From positions 62,001 to 126,000 of the forward strand of contig BQMF02000298.1 of NCBI GenBank assembly GCA_027922465.2: a stretch of 64,000 nt of DNA, written 5' to 3'. Source of the stretch: Turritopsis dohrnii. Its lineage: Eukaryota; Cnidaria; Hydrozoa; Anthoathecata; Oceaniidae. A program made the translations under genes and the position numbers. How positions within the stretch are numbered: position 1 is the stretch's first letter; each line of letters begins with the position of its first letter. This document shows positions 55,301 to 64,000 of the stretch, one piece after another. A model generated the notes under the pieces. That model had not been told where the DNA came from, searched no databases, and was given only the letters and a program-made list of their open reading frames with translations.

Positions 55301-56103
55301 GAGAACTTGCAAAGTTTAATATTCAGACGACTTTCATTCAAAAGTTCTTGTTTACTTAATTCTCTTTTTGACACTTCTGATCTTAAGGATGAGACAAACA
55401 TGGACTTCAGAGAAGTAAGACTCTCATACCGTATTCCAAGTTCATCCACTTGCTTATTCAAATCATTACTTGTGACTGGAACCTTTAATATTTCTTGATA
55501 CTTCTCTCCAACTTTCTGCATTGTCTTTAAATCTGTTGGTAACTGCTCATTCCATTTGATTATTTCTTTATCTGCTATAAGAGTAACATCTTTACTAAAG
55601 CTGGTCTCCAATTCCGTAATCATAGCTGTTATTTCAGTCATCTGAAATGCCATAACCTTTTCGTGACAGTTCACCATTTCCCTTTGAGCAACAACTTCAT
55701 GCTTTGATTTTGATTTCCGATCTTTAATTGACTTTATGTATTCTTTGATTTGAGACATCATATTGTCATACCTTGATTTGTATTGATCATTATATTCTTC
55801 ACCAAGATGATGTTGTAATTGATAATTCTTGCTCCTCAGAGCTGTTCTGAACTCCTCCATACGCATTATGTACGCATTTGCATCACTTTCATCAACCCCA
55901 GAATTCTCATCAATGAAGTCAGTGATATCCTCAACAAGGACGGCTTCATCCACTTTGAGCTGCTGAATGATGTCCATTTTGATTGAATTTGTTGATGTTT
56001 GAGTAATCGTTTGACTTGATACAGATTCCACCAAACAAATCTCCCCAGTTGAGTGAAACTTTTGATAATTGACACGCCCTTTTATCCTCAAACTTCTATT
56101 CAT
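52360..56103 (-). CDS. BEL gag, protease and reverse transcriptase part
   Basis: The open frame reaches into the LTR, but the first ATG is at 56103. Parts in order: coiled-coil gag, the retroelement capsid-like block with KLCKFSGYDCSLDIYTFQ, Cys/His clusters (CSLCGGEESQSNH; CVQCLFPG to CQHDFICP), an aspartic protease with FYDNGCSDCVITH in place of the usual DTG/DSG, then the Pao-type RT with SGYSLNDIL, RKMYNTIKLEP and catalytic VYVDDCITGE. The frame ends prematurely at 52360; the reading continues in another frame across a purine-rich tract near 52390, so a one-base change has probably separated it from the RNase H-integrase half. Confidence 0.9.
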   Translation of the reverse strand: MNRSLRIKGRVNYQKFHSTGEICLVESVSSQTITQTSTNSIKMDIIQQLKVDEAVLVEDITDFIDENSGVDESDANAYIMRMEEFRTALRSKNYQLQHHLGEEYNDQYKSRYDNMMSQIKEYIKSIKDRKSKSKHEVVAQREMVNCHEKVMAFQMTEITAMITELETSFSKDVTLIADKEIIKWNEQLPTDLKTMQKVGEKYQEILKVPVTSNDLNKQVDELGIRYESLTSLKSMFVSSLRSEVSKRELSKQELLNESRLNIKLCKFSGYDCSLDIYTFQSEFEKLHLRTTPKRVLPDLLINNYLTEPAISLVKGVVDIDEIWRRLKATYGNTKILLSRKLQYVDKLESLGKMKDPEKLVAGISRIINVMKDLLLLAKKHRIEKQLFYSDAMERIYRLMGNDRVTKWFEQLCDHEPTEQLLWCKLIAYLEKEIKVNQQRIHLQVPKFADGSKPDDGNKERSNRRYNHSYYSDSFPRDSVSSNGPLLCSLCGGEESQSNHVSTVGPRGSKMIQYFTCQSFVSKTPAQRFSILRNKRYCVQCLFPGADGSKGRHKEGKCQHDFICPYPSHQRFLAKKHVLVCEEHKDMEENLAVLEKFKSRCISRNADLPDFSRNVRLSFHSNSTPCQVQRSIQPSESDVITDNGIYLLQSIKVDGQIFNIFYDNGCSDCVITHNAVKRLNARAVNEYAGVIKVGGVGDIVAKSNYGLYQIKLPLSDQKTAILSAICLDKIAAPFPIYPLQEVEKDIHKAAGPERSKLPRLPKTVGGDIDFMIGIKYLRYYPKQVFQLPSGLAIYQSMFCSTDGTTGVVGGPHQVFTAIHNQSNEMFFTNYLSNRNEISRFSLPVLGYKSHVYGDKDFDTPFSDTDSGGYLLRAQKSFDQVEEIGSEISYRCVACRECKDCKNHMQIEAVSIKEEAEQSIIDASIKIDLESCITYATLPFIQNPLTRLAPNKSMAMKIYNQQLRKLNNPINQKDKLDILESESKMQALGFVDYVRNLPQEIQERLKQHQIQNYIPWRAVWKPSSISTPCRIVFDASQITPSGYSLNDILAKGRNNLNRLQEVLIRWTVWKVAIHTDIRKMYNTIKLEPKDWCFQRYIWEENLDPTKIPEEKIIKTLIYGVKPSGNQAEHGLRQVAKLSAEEFPEVNDIIHNDVYVDDCITGESSTTLANLRADQLEIVMNRGGFHLKGVCFSGNDPPDFLSDDGTTIGIAGMKWHTKEDLLSLNVCDLNFSKKRKERNEMTQLISFRQD

Positions 56104-56145
56104 GAAGTAGGACAGTGACTTTTGTTGAATTTCTAGCTGTTTGAA

Positions 56146-56417
56146 TGTGGGTTTACCGCGCAACGGTCTGATTTAAGCAAGTCATGTGTTGTTTGCAACA
56201 TGTATTGACGAAGTTCAAACTACAATAGTTGACAATAATAAACTTGATACATAAATAAACAAGAATTGACAATAATGAATACACAAAGAAGAGAAGAGCT
56301 TACCAGCATACACACAACATAAGCTTGACTGATATGAAACAAGACTATGACACAGAGATACTACTATAACTAATTAAGAAAGTAAATGAACCATGACAAT
56401 GAAACCTATTATAAAAA
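56146..56417 (-). repeat. BEL 5' LTR, truncated
   Basis: 272 bp identical to the corresponding part of the other LTR except one T/C difference (GAAGTTTAAAC versus GAAGTTCAAAC). The remaining 169 bp are missing; an A run marks the junction with Helitron-like sequence. Confidence 0.9.
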
Positions 56418-57040
56418 AAAGAAAAATTTCCCCTAAACGTCGCATTTGATTAGGGTCTCAATACAATGGTTTCACACTGACGTCACACAAAATAAAATGA
56501 AATAACCACTCTCACAACTCAACCTACCATTTTGCGTGACAGACAGACGGAGAATCGGCTATTAATATATAGACCAACCGCCCATATTCAGCCTGCGTTG
56601 TGTCACCGAAACAGTTCACAAAAATCAAAATTAAGGAATTGGCAACCGAAAGTGTACCCATGTTGTAGAGTTTGAAAAACTGATCAAAAAAATGTATGGA
56701 ATCGTTTTGCAGCGACCAACCGTCACAGAAACAACGTTGACCAAAAATTTTGATGACATCACAGACCCATCCCCCCAAAAAATTAGACCCAATTTTTTCG
56801 TCACCCCATCGCCTGTATCGCCAACTCCAAAAAACGTCAGTTATCCCTATTGGTTACCGAGATAATTTTCCCTAAACGTGGCATTCGATTAGGGTCTCAA
56901 TACAATGGTTTCACACTGACGTCGCACAAAATAAAATAAAATAATTACTCTCACAACTCAATCTACCATTTTGCGTGACAAACAGACAAACAGACAAACA
57001 GACAGAGATTCGCCTATTAATATATAGACTAGCCGCCAAG
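56418..57040 (-). mobile_element. Tandem Helitron-like copies
   Basis: Three consecutive pieces on the minus strand: a partial copy ending at GA 56572-56573, a full-length copy 56574-57028 matching 37777-38234 and a 12-bp CTAG-CCGCCAAG end at 57029-57040. Each 5' end reads TCTATATATTAATAG on the minus strand. The CTAG of one unit touches the TC start of the next at 57028/57029. The 56573/56574 junction has CCAA in place of CTAG, so it is degraded. Confidence 0.65.
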
Positions 57041-57045
57041 AGAGA

Positions 57046-57215
57046 CGTCTCAAGGACGGCTTTTGCACTCGTCTTGAAGACGTTTCATAGACGGCTTTGA
57101 AATTCGTCTCAAAGCGTTACACATTTCAACCAAATAGAGACGTTTTAAAGCCGTCTCCTTGGTACCTTGAAAGACGTCTTAAAAACGACTTAGAGACGTT
57201 TTTGTGTTTACTAGG
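57046..57215. repeat. AGACGTCTT-rich array, block 3
   Basis: Dense in GAGACGTCTC, AAGACGTTT, TAGAGACG and AAAGACGTCTTAAAAACG words, related to blocks at 30040-30250 and 35130-35590. It ends directly at the copia LTR fragment. Confidence 0.7.
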
Positions 57216-57216
57216 T

Positions 57217-57345
57217 ATACAATAGAACACGCCACATTCTATAATGAAAGAAACCAACGTACTGTGAACTCAATAGAGACATTACGTCATACGAGTCTAT
57301 GCAATACGAAAATATGCTTTTGTCCTATTATCAACAGATACTTCT
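57217..57345 (-). repeat. copia LTR fragment
   Basis: Related with few changes to 31393-31505 (ACAATAGAACACGC, AGAAACCAAC, ACTGTGAACTCAATA, ATTACGTCA, GCAATACGAAAATAT, TTTTGTCCTAT in the same order). This shows that the copia-adjacent block is a repeated terminal sequence. Confidence 0.75.
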
Positions 57346-58683
57346 CCTAAATGGAGAGTTGTTTGATAAGTATTGCAGCGGCGGATCTAGGGGGTAGTCA
57401 CAACTTGTGAAGAAGTGCATTAACATAATTTGTGTATTCAATCTATAGTATCAATGGGATTATCTGGACGTTTTTCTTTTATGATCAAATTGCTAACACT
57501 CGCCTACACAAATTGCAACTACTCTCCAGATCCACGCTGCATTGAGAGTTTCTTAGGCTGATAAATATTTTCAAAGTCGTCAGGTTTTTGCTTTTCATTT
57601 ACACTTTGGAATGAAATATATTGCAGAGTAAGATACACAAAACGCAAAGGTTGTGTTCTTCTTTATTTGCGTTTAATTCTTTTAGTAACATGTTTTTCTT
57701 ACCTAGCTATATAAAATCAAGTTAAGTTCCAAACAAACAATTTAAAATTGATTAAAAGTCAATATGCCTGAGAGAAGATCGAGATGGTTTCTGATGGTTT
57801 GCTTTTGAGAACGCCCAAAGCATTCAGTTTAACCAAATTTAATTTTAAGTAGTATCATTTCGAGCGGATAAACGTATAAATCAAAATACATCATTAGTTG
57901 TCTGAAAACGAGTGGTTCTCAGAAAGAAAGATTGATCTGCAAACTTTCGGTGTCTTTTTCTCAACAGTATTTGTCAAATTATTGCGAAATTTACATCATA
58001 AGAAATCCCTTTTCCAGTACTTTCGATTGATATAAAATTTTAAGAGAATGATTATTCTTCGGAAAGTTATTGAAGAAAAACATACAGATTTTGATCATTA
58101 ATTCCTTAAAAGTTTGCGGATAAGTCTTTTTGAGACACCCTGTATGGTGATCCATGAGGGAGGGCATCTTTTCTAAAAATATGCGACGAGTTCTTCAAAA
58201 ATGCTACAAGTTCTTCGACAATGCGTTGACATCTGCGGGCGTTACTTATGCGTTCTATCATAGCTACTGTAATTTGTCGCTATAAAGTTAATGTGAAGCA
58301 TACACTGAAGAGCATCGATGGAAGAGTCTTTATAGCTGGTTAGCAAGGCACACTAAATATGACAAGGACATTGTTATATTGTTACGCAAAATGGAAGTTA
58401 CTTCGTCAGAACTTGGTAAAAACAACTACTTTTGTACTTTTTTATTTATTACGTCACCAGTATAGATAATATAGCTTCTAACTAGGATTCTTATTGATGC
58501 TTTGTGGTTAAATATCTAAAGAACTTCAAGAACTTATTTTAGAAATCTGAAAGTAAAATCAATGTGAAAGAAAACTGACATACATACAATCAACCATTAA
58601 CCCAGCAGCTGTAGGCATTAGATCTCCCTCAAAACCCCCCAACTACCTACTATTCAACCCCTCTTACTTTCTATGCAAGATGC
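57346..58683. other. Intergenic, nothing recognised
   Basis: No gene or paired repeat that I can support; AT-rich. Confidence 0.4.
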
Positions 58684-60017
58684 AACAAGATGCCCTTGCA
58701 GGCATAAGGATTTCTGCAAAATCAGCTGAAGTATGAAAAAAGAAAGACTACGACATTCTTGAAATTTAAGAAAAGTTTAATCTCCAATATATATTTATTA
58801 AATTTTTGATCATGTACTCCCCAAAAATCTGGAAAAACATAATTGTCACTATGCAAAACTTTATACCAATAAACATCAATAAACTTGATTATATCTGAAT
58901 GACATAAGTTCTTTATTTTGTTGGTACGAAATTATATTAAGTATTCAGTGATCAATTCAGATAAGACAATGAGGATACATGTAAGTCAATGTAAATGTTA
59001 TGAATTTAAATATGTATTGTCAATCTTCCTAACAGAATTCCTAAGGACAAAAAGGAAAGCGTAGATTTTAATGATACGAAATACATCCATATACATACAA
59101 AATCAACATACATAACTGAAACTTAAACTTAAAAACTTAGAAACTTCAAAAAACATTACATTTTTAATTACGCATACACCCCAGGAAATTATTAAAGCAT
59201 AGCTGACACAATATGAAACTCACGTTAACTGCCAATAAACTTAATGAACAAAAGAGCAATAAATTTAAATAGATGCTGTAAGATATCACAGTGATTACGT
59301 AAGTCTTTAAATGTATACGGTCAATCTTCCTAATAACGAAAAGACTTCCCAAACAAAAAAAAGTAAACAAAGATTTGGATTATGTAAATATGTGATTTAA
59401 ATTAGCAAACATAACTGAAAGCAGTTAAAATTTACAGACAGTCAAGATAAGTTTCCTATTTGCTATCGTAAATAGGGAGTCCCATTCCTAATTAAGGGCA
59501 TTGATAATAATACAGCCAAGAACTATACAAGTAAATATGCTAACATAGCTAGAGAAATATCAAACATAAAATGATGCAGGCAGAGGTTAGACAGATATTT
59601 TTGTTGTTGGAGCTGAAGAGGAAACTGAGCTGAGCTGTACGTATCCAGAACTTAAAAGGCATTACAGCCCACAGATGAAACAAATGAGCTTTTGTATTTA
59701 GAAATGCTTAAAAGAATACCAGACATTTTCAAAAAAAATAAAAACCTTTCCTTTTTGACACACTGTTTTTATAAAACATTGAGAACTTGTTTTTTAAAAA
59801 GAATGAACACAGTAGAATCTTTGTAAGATAATCATAAATTTCTACCCTCTACTCTCGGTCTTGGAACTGTAAATCTATTCAACATTAATCAATCTACTTT
59901 TGGAAGTTTCTTCGGTCACGCTGTAGTGTACCATTTTGCGAACGGCGTGCAAATGTAAGTGGAAAAATACCCGGATGATCACATGGCGGAAATTCAAGCC
60001 AATAATCGTAATAGTGT
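58684..60017 (+). repeat. Large tandem duplication, unit A
   Basis: Starts AACAAGATGCCCTTGCAGGC and ends near AATAATCGTAATAGTG. It matches 60950-62638 in order, with many substitutions and indels, for example TCTGCAAAATCAGCTGAAG, TTGTTGGAGCTGAAGAGG and CCGGATGATCACATGGCGG. No coding content recognised. Unit A lacks the LINE insertion found in unit B. Confidence 0.85.
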
Positions 60018-60026
60018 GATCGCAAG

Positions 60027-60099
60027 GGGTCGGTAGCTTAGTGGTTAGAGCAATCGCCCGGCAAGCGAGAGGTCGTGGGTTCGAGTCCCACTCGATCCG
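60027..60099 (+). tRNA. tRNA-Ala-like gene, copy 1
   Basis: A full cloverleaf can be drawn: acceptor GGGTCGG/TCGATCC (7 pairs counting G-T), D arm GCTT/GAGC, anticodon stem TCGC/GCGA with loop CCGGCAA, five-base variable loop, T arm GTGGG-TTCGAGT-CCCAC. Anticodon GGC with the G3-T70 wobble, the identity mark of tRNA-Ala. Odd: C at position 33 instead of T, GGC is not a usual eukaryotic Ala anticodon, and discriminator G. A and B boxes are intact; TTTT follows at about 60104. Could be a tRNA-derived repeat. Confidence 0.6.
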
Positions 60100-60410
60100 A
60101 TAATTTTGCGCTGCAATTGGAGAGGTACATTGTGTGCGGATATCATTGAATAATATATAATCTAGACTGCACATTGGTTTCAGTTACCTGAGTGAAGATG
60201 GACTATGTCCGAAACCGGGGCTCTGTTGGGCGTGTTGACGCCTCTCCCCAATGTAATACACCTTCCTAGTTGCATCAAAGTTAACGAGTTGGTTGGAACT
60301 CGAATCGCCTCTGAGCATCTATCCAATGAGATTTCACTGATTCGTAGACATTCAGGTCCAATTGAGCACAAACGCTCCCCTCGTCTGCTACGAACTAGTC
60401 TGATCGCAAG
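60100..60410 (+). repeat. 384-bp tandem unit, spacer 1
   Basis: The 311-bp spacer between tRNA-like copies; spacer 2 (60484-60794) is almost identical. The open frames on both strands (such as 60205-60420) are duplicated with the unit and have no recognised domain. No Sm site or 5S-like box seen. Confidence 0.8.
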
Positions 60411-60483
60411 GGGTCGGTAGCTTAGTGGTTAGAGCAATCGCCCGGCAAGCGAGAGGTCGCGGGTTCGAGTCCCACTCGATCCG
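60411..60483 (+). tRNA. tRNA-Ala-like gene, copy 2
   Basis: Same as copy 1 except a T-to-C change in the T stem (GCGGG opposite CCCAC), which creates a C-A mismatch, and a downstream ATAACTTTGCG that no longer has four Ts. Likely weaker or inactive relative to copy 1. Confidence 0.55.
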
Positions 60484-60794
60484 ATAACTTTGCGCTGCAA
60501 TTGGAGAGGTACATTGTGTGCGGATATCATTGAATAATATATAATCTAGACTGCACATTGGTTTCAGTTACCTGAGTGAAGATGGACTATGTCCGAAACC
60601 GGGGCTCTGTTGGGCGTGTTGACGCCTCTCCCCAATGTAATACACCTTCCTAGTTGCATCAAAGTTAACGAGTTGGTTGGAACTCGAATCGCCTCTGAGC
60701 ATCTATCCAATGAGATTTCACTGATTCGTAGACATTCAGGTCCAATTGAGCACAAACGCTCCCCTCGTCTGCTACGAACTAGTGTGATCGCAAG
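60484..60794 (+). repeat. 384-bp tandem unit, spacer 2
   Basis: Near-identical to spacer 1, ending CTACGAACTAGTGTGATCGC where spacer 1 has CTAGTCTGATCGC. Confidence 0.8.
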
Positions 60795-60867
60795 GGGTCG
60801 GTAGCTTAGTGGTTAGAGCAATCGCCCGGCAAGCGAGAGGTTGTGGGTTCGAGTCCCACTCGATCCG
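60795..60867 (+). tRNA. tRNA-Ala-like gene, copy 3
   Basis: Differs from copy 1 only in the variable loop (AGGTT for AGGTC); T arm restored to GTGGG/CCCAC. Followed by ATAACTTTGCG (three Ts). After about 60 bp the array is broken by the junction CTAGGTTTGGACAGTAAG at 60929 with unit B of the large duplication. Confidence 0.6.
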
Positions 60868-60949
60868 ATAACTTTGCGCTGCAATTGGAGAGGTACATTG
60901 TGTGCGGATATCATTGAATTAAATATGACTAGGTTTGGACAGTAAGATG

Positions 60950-62638
60950 AACAAGATGCCCTTGCAGGCATAAGGATTTCTGCAAAATCAGCTGAAGTAT
61001 GAAAAAAGAAAGGCTATGGCATTCATGAAATTTAAGAAAGGTTTAATCATTTCCGCAATATAAATTTCTGATCATGTACTCCCCAAAAATCTGGATAGAA
61101 CATAATTGGCACTATGCAAAACTTTATACCAATAAACAACATTAAAGTTGATTATATCTGAACGACATAATGTTATTAATTTCATTGGTACGAAATGATA
61201 TTAAGGATTCAGTGATCAATTCAGATAAAACAATGAGTATGCATGTAAGTTAATGTAAATGTTACGAATTTATGAATTCAATATGTCTTGCCTATCATCC
61301 TAATAGAATTCCTAATTCACAAGCACAAAAAGGAAAGCGTAGATTTTAATGTTACAAAATACATGTATATAAACATTAAATTTTTAATAACGTATACACG
61401 CCAGAACATTATGAAAGGATAACAACACAATATGAAACATTACATTAACTCCCAATAAACTTAATGAAAAAAATAACGTCAAATTTATACGCTTTCAGAT
61501 ATCACTGTGATTACGCATGTACGGTCAATCTTTCTAATTATTGAGACTTCCCAAACACAAAAAGTAAACAAAGATTAGGATTATGAAAAAGACAGCAAGA
61601 CAGCAATTCCAATGCGATCTGGTTACTTACTGATGCTTCCTGGCAAAAATGAATCCACGATATACTCGTTTACGTTTCGTGCTGTGTTGGCATGGAATTA
61701 TTTGTCAGCTCCACCTAAGGATTTAGAGTCCTTGTCGTCATTCAAAACCAGTATTGCCAAGATAAAATCATTCTACTGTCAGTGCAAATCCTGCTCATGA
61801 TTAGTCAGTATATTTATTTCTAGATTTTATAATATATTTTTTAGGTTAGGTTATATTTTAATTTTTAATTGTTTTGTTGACTTGATTTAGTCATTACTTA
61901 TGTAATTGTACTAGGGAAATGTCAACAGAAAATAAAGTTACAATACAATACAATACAATGAAAAATATGACCTCAACTTATACCAAAATTAGCAAACATA
62001 ACTGAAAGCAGAAATTTGAGTTAAAGGATGTCCAGTATTTAAAAAATTACAGACAATCAAGGTAAGTTTCAATTTGCTATCGTAAATAGAAAGTCCCCAT
62101 TCCTAATTAAAGATATTGATAATACAGCCAAGACCTTATACAAGTAGCTAAAATAGCTAGAGAGAAACATCAAACATAAAATGATGCACAGGCAGAGAGG
62201 GTGGACAAGACATTCTTGTATGTTGTTGGAGCTGAAGAGGAAACTGAGCTGAGCTGTATGTATCCAGAGCTTAAAAAGCACCACAGTCCACACATGAAAC
62301 AAACGATAGGCTTAAAAGAATCCAAGACATTTTCCAAAAAATAAAAGCATTCCTTTTCACACACTGTTTTATAAAACATTGAGAACTTGCTTTTAGAAAA
62401 GAATGAGCGCAGTAGAATCATCGTAAGATAATTATAAATTTCTCTCCTCCCTTAAATGTTCTTTTAAATCTGTTCAATATTGATCAATCAACACGAAGGG
62501 TTTCTTCGGTTTCCTCTACCATTATGCGAACGGCGTGCAGACGTGAAGTCGAAAAATACCCGGATGATCACATGGCGGAAATTCAAGCCAATAAAATAGC
62601 GCTATTAAAGTTAATTAGCACCCTTTCGTAATAGTGGC
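60950..62638 (+). repeat. Large tandem duplication, unit B
   Basis: Copy of 58684-60017, offset about 2.27 kb, with a LINE insertion (61591-61957). The 22-bp junction word CTAGGTTTGGACAGTAAGAT just before it (60929-60950) recurs just after it (62707-62728), so unit B begins with what normally follows its own end. That is the mark of tandem duplication by unequal exchange. Confidence 0.85.
61591..61957 (+). mobile_element. 5'-truncated LINE with ACAAT-repeat tail
   Basis: Encodes the C-terminal end of a non-LTR reverse transcriptase protein (61612-61800): SFTFRAVLAWNYLSAPPKDL then LSSFKTSIAKIKSFY, the FR-x-x-x-x-WN-x-L-P end common to CR1/RTE/jockey-like elements, with a stop. After it come AATAAAGTTACAATACAATA and a (ACAAT)n tail. 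The 8-bp duplication ATGAAAAA at 61583-61590 and 61958-61965 flanks it, and unit A lacks the insert. Dead on arrival by 5' truncation. Confidence 0.88.
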
Positions 62639-62749
62639 GCTCTATGCACCAATGAATTTTGAGTCGGTGGCTGTATGAACCAATGAACTTCGAGATAAAA
62701 AAATCGCTAGGTTTGGACAGTAAGATGAAAAAAACTAAGAAAAACGACG

Positions 62750-62850
62750 AAAGTAAAGGCTTTCTTGCTTACGCAGAAATCCAAAAAAAACCCCAAAAAA
62801 ACAAAGACGATCGTAAAGGCTTTCTTGCTTACGCAGAAATCCAAATATAC
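62750..62850 (+). repeat. Two-copy tandem repeat
   Basis: GTAAAGGCTTTCTTGCTTAC followed by GCAGAAATCCAAA occurs twice, about 59 bp apart (near 62754 and 62813), separated by A/C-rich sequence. The open frame over it (FLAYAEIQ twice) is a consequence of the repeat. Confidence 0.7.
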
Positions 62851-64000
62851 TTGACTTTAGCACATTACCGGTTAGAATAAATATCACTAAATAAACTTCT
62901 TCAAGGAAGACAGTAACTGTGCTGTTGTGGGGCAGCCACACGTGCAACCTCCGACGTAAGCCGTTATTTTACCTCGCCCTCTTAACCCGTGTTGATATTT
63001 GCTCGGGCCAAGAGTTTAACGTAAAAAGAATCACCAGAAGCTTCATGTTGGTAATATAATATTATTTCGATTACACTTTCCCAGCAGGCATTGCCAAGTT
63101 GTCATTGTCCAGTCGCCATTGTCAAGCATCTGACATACTTTGCAGAATAGCAAAGCAATACGACATCGTATACAGGAGGTTTTTCAAAAAGACGTTATGT
63201 ATTTCCAAAAACATATTACGCATTATCAGTAACAAATGTTGTCGTTAACGGACAATAACAGAGGAAAAGAAATGTAGTGTGAACAAGGACATAATGATGA
63301 AAATCTAATTATGGTTTTACAAAAGATGATTATCTGTAAATTGTAGAGATGGCAATCAAAAATATATTTTAAAAATAACTGTTTAGTGAAGTTATGAAAG
63401 CGTTTATTATAAAAAAATGTCGTAAAAGATTTGATGAAAGTTGTGATGATGATGGATTTTTTTGGTAAAACAAACAGGCAGCTATAAAAACATCAAAACT
63501 ATAAACTGTAGAGTCTTGGTATACGAAGAAAATATTGATTTCAAATTCTTTTCTTATTAGATCATAATTTGTTAGAAATATATACAAACATCTTCCAGGT
63601 TATAAAGACATTTTAAGGAAATGCATTATTGAGATTTTTATGAGACTTTTAGTTCTATGTTATTGAATGCATGTTTGTTCTTGCTGAATACTTCACAGAA
63701 CGTTATAATTATAGCTCAGTTAACAGCTGCTTTGTTAGGACCATTTCAAATTTGATAGAGAATATCAATATTTTTTGAACTGTATTCGTTTTTTCATCTG
63801 ATATACTGTATAACTGTGGAACCATATTAGCTCCATTTGATTCCGTCAATTCTAACTTTGACATTCAGAAATTGTTATTTTTATGTTGGAAAAAGATCGT
63901 TCAAAGATGAATATCCTTAAAAAAACCCTTTGGAAAGGGAACTTTATAGATGTAATATTATTCTTTTGTGAAACAAAATAAAATAAATACAGAATTTTAT
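62851..64000. other. Intergenic, nothing recognised
   Basis: AT-rich with no supported gene, RNA gene or paired repeat to the end of the window. Confidence 0.4.

Larger units (their letters stand above)
49367..56417 (-). mobile_element. BEL/Pao LTR retrotransposon, nearly intact
   Basis: Minus-strand element with two LTRs and the full BEL coding order: gag, aspartic protease, reverse transcriptase, RNase H, integrase. The LTRs differ at only one position over the 272 bp shared, suggesting recent insertion. Coding is interrupted once, by a single-base frame change near 52390. The 5' LTR (right side) is cut at 56417, where Helitron-like sequence starts. Confidence 0.93.

Noticed and set aside
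56104..56163. BEL gag beginning inside the LTR
   Set aside because: That start is a TTG within the LTR; the first ATG is at 56103.
60100..60410. Spliced-leader or 5S RNA gene in the tandem spacer
   Set aside because: No Sm-binding site next to a donor and no 5S internal control region recognised.
60180..60804. Duplicated 63- and 71-codon frames in the tandem array
   Set aside because: They are identical because the 384-bp unit is repeated; frames exist on both strands and show no domain.
62659..62880. Small protein with two FLAYAEIQ repeats
   Set aside because: The repeat is explained by a DNA-level tandem duplication and no homology or gene structure supports it.

Overview
This is a eukaryotic, AT-rich, intron-containing and extremely repeat-dense window. 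The composition and the repeats (DIRS, BEL/Pao, copia, Helitron-like, pogo/Tigger-like, many MITEs, a tRNA-headed SINE) fit an invertebrate animal; a cnidarian, perhaps a hydrozoan, is my best guess from the style of the GPCR and of a repeat-borne conserved domain at 38.25-38.84 kb, but nothing here proves it. There are no operons, CRISPR arrays or bacterial signals.

Likely host genes are few. A rhodopsin-class GPCR (5266-6716, two exons with one phase-matched intron) lies on the left. At 24.8-28.9 kb sit three small same-strand genes that share a short motif (M-x-x-E-[LI]-x-R-M-Y-G). Two of them also share a C-terminal H-S-x-F-C-S-C motif, and two share a P-x-S-P-x-L-x-R motif. I do not recognise this family; it is the best candidate for an undescribed protein family. 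A 384-bp tandem unit carrying a tRNA-Ala-like gene occurs at 60.03-60.87 kb.

Layout: 1-3.4 kb nothing recognised; 3.4-4.9 kb a pogo-like element hosting a nested TIR element with a 9-bp target duplication; 5.0-6.7 kb GPCR; 7.17-8.18 kb a Helitron-like element; 8.2-24.8 kb MITEs, a retroelement gag relic (11.75-12.45 kb), a diverged duplication (15.3-17.3 kb) and a Tigger-like element (21.7-23.1 kb); 24.8-28.9 kb the three-gene family with a TTAA-flanked MADF-coding element between genes 2 and 3; 30-35.6 kb a SINE, arrays rich in AGACGTCTT-like words and a broken copia pol that carries a mariner-like insertion; 36-38.8 kb nested TIR elements, Helitron-like copies and the conserved-domain relic; 40.1-40.9 kb an element with essentially perfect 314-bp inverted repeats packed with CGCGGCCGCG words; 42.05-42.6 kb another MITE; 43.7-48.4 kb a DIRS element with two long overlapping frames; 49.4-56.4 kb a nearly intact BEL/Pao element with one frameshift; 56.4-57.3 kb tandem Helitron-like ends and a copia LTR fragment; 58.7-62.7 kb a large tandem duplication containing the tRNA-like array and a truncated LINE.

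The mobile elements preserve a readable history: target duplications, a paralogous empty site, insertions inside insertions, and one pair of LTRs with a single difference over 272 bp, which implies recent activity. All calls come from reading sequence by eye; family names rest on motifs and not on searches.
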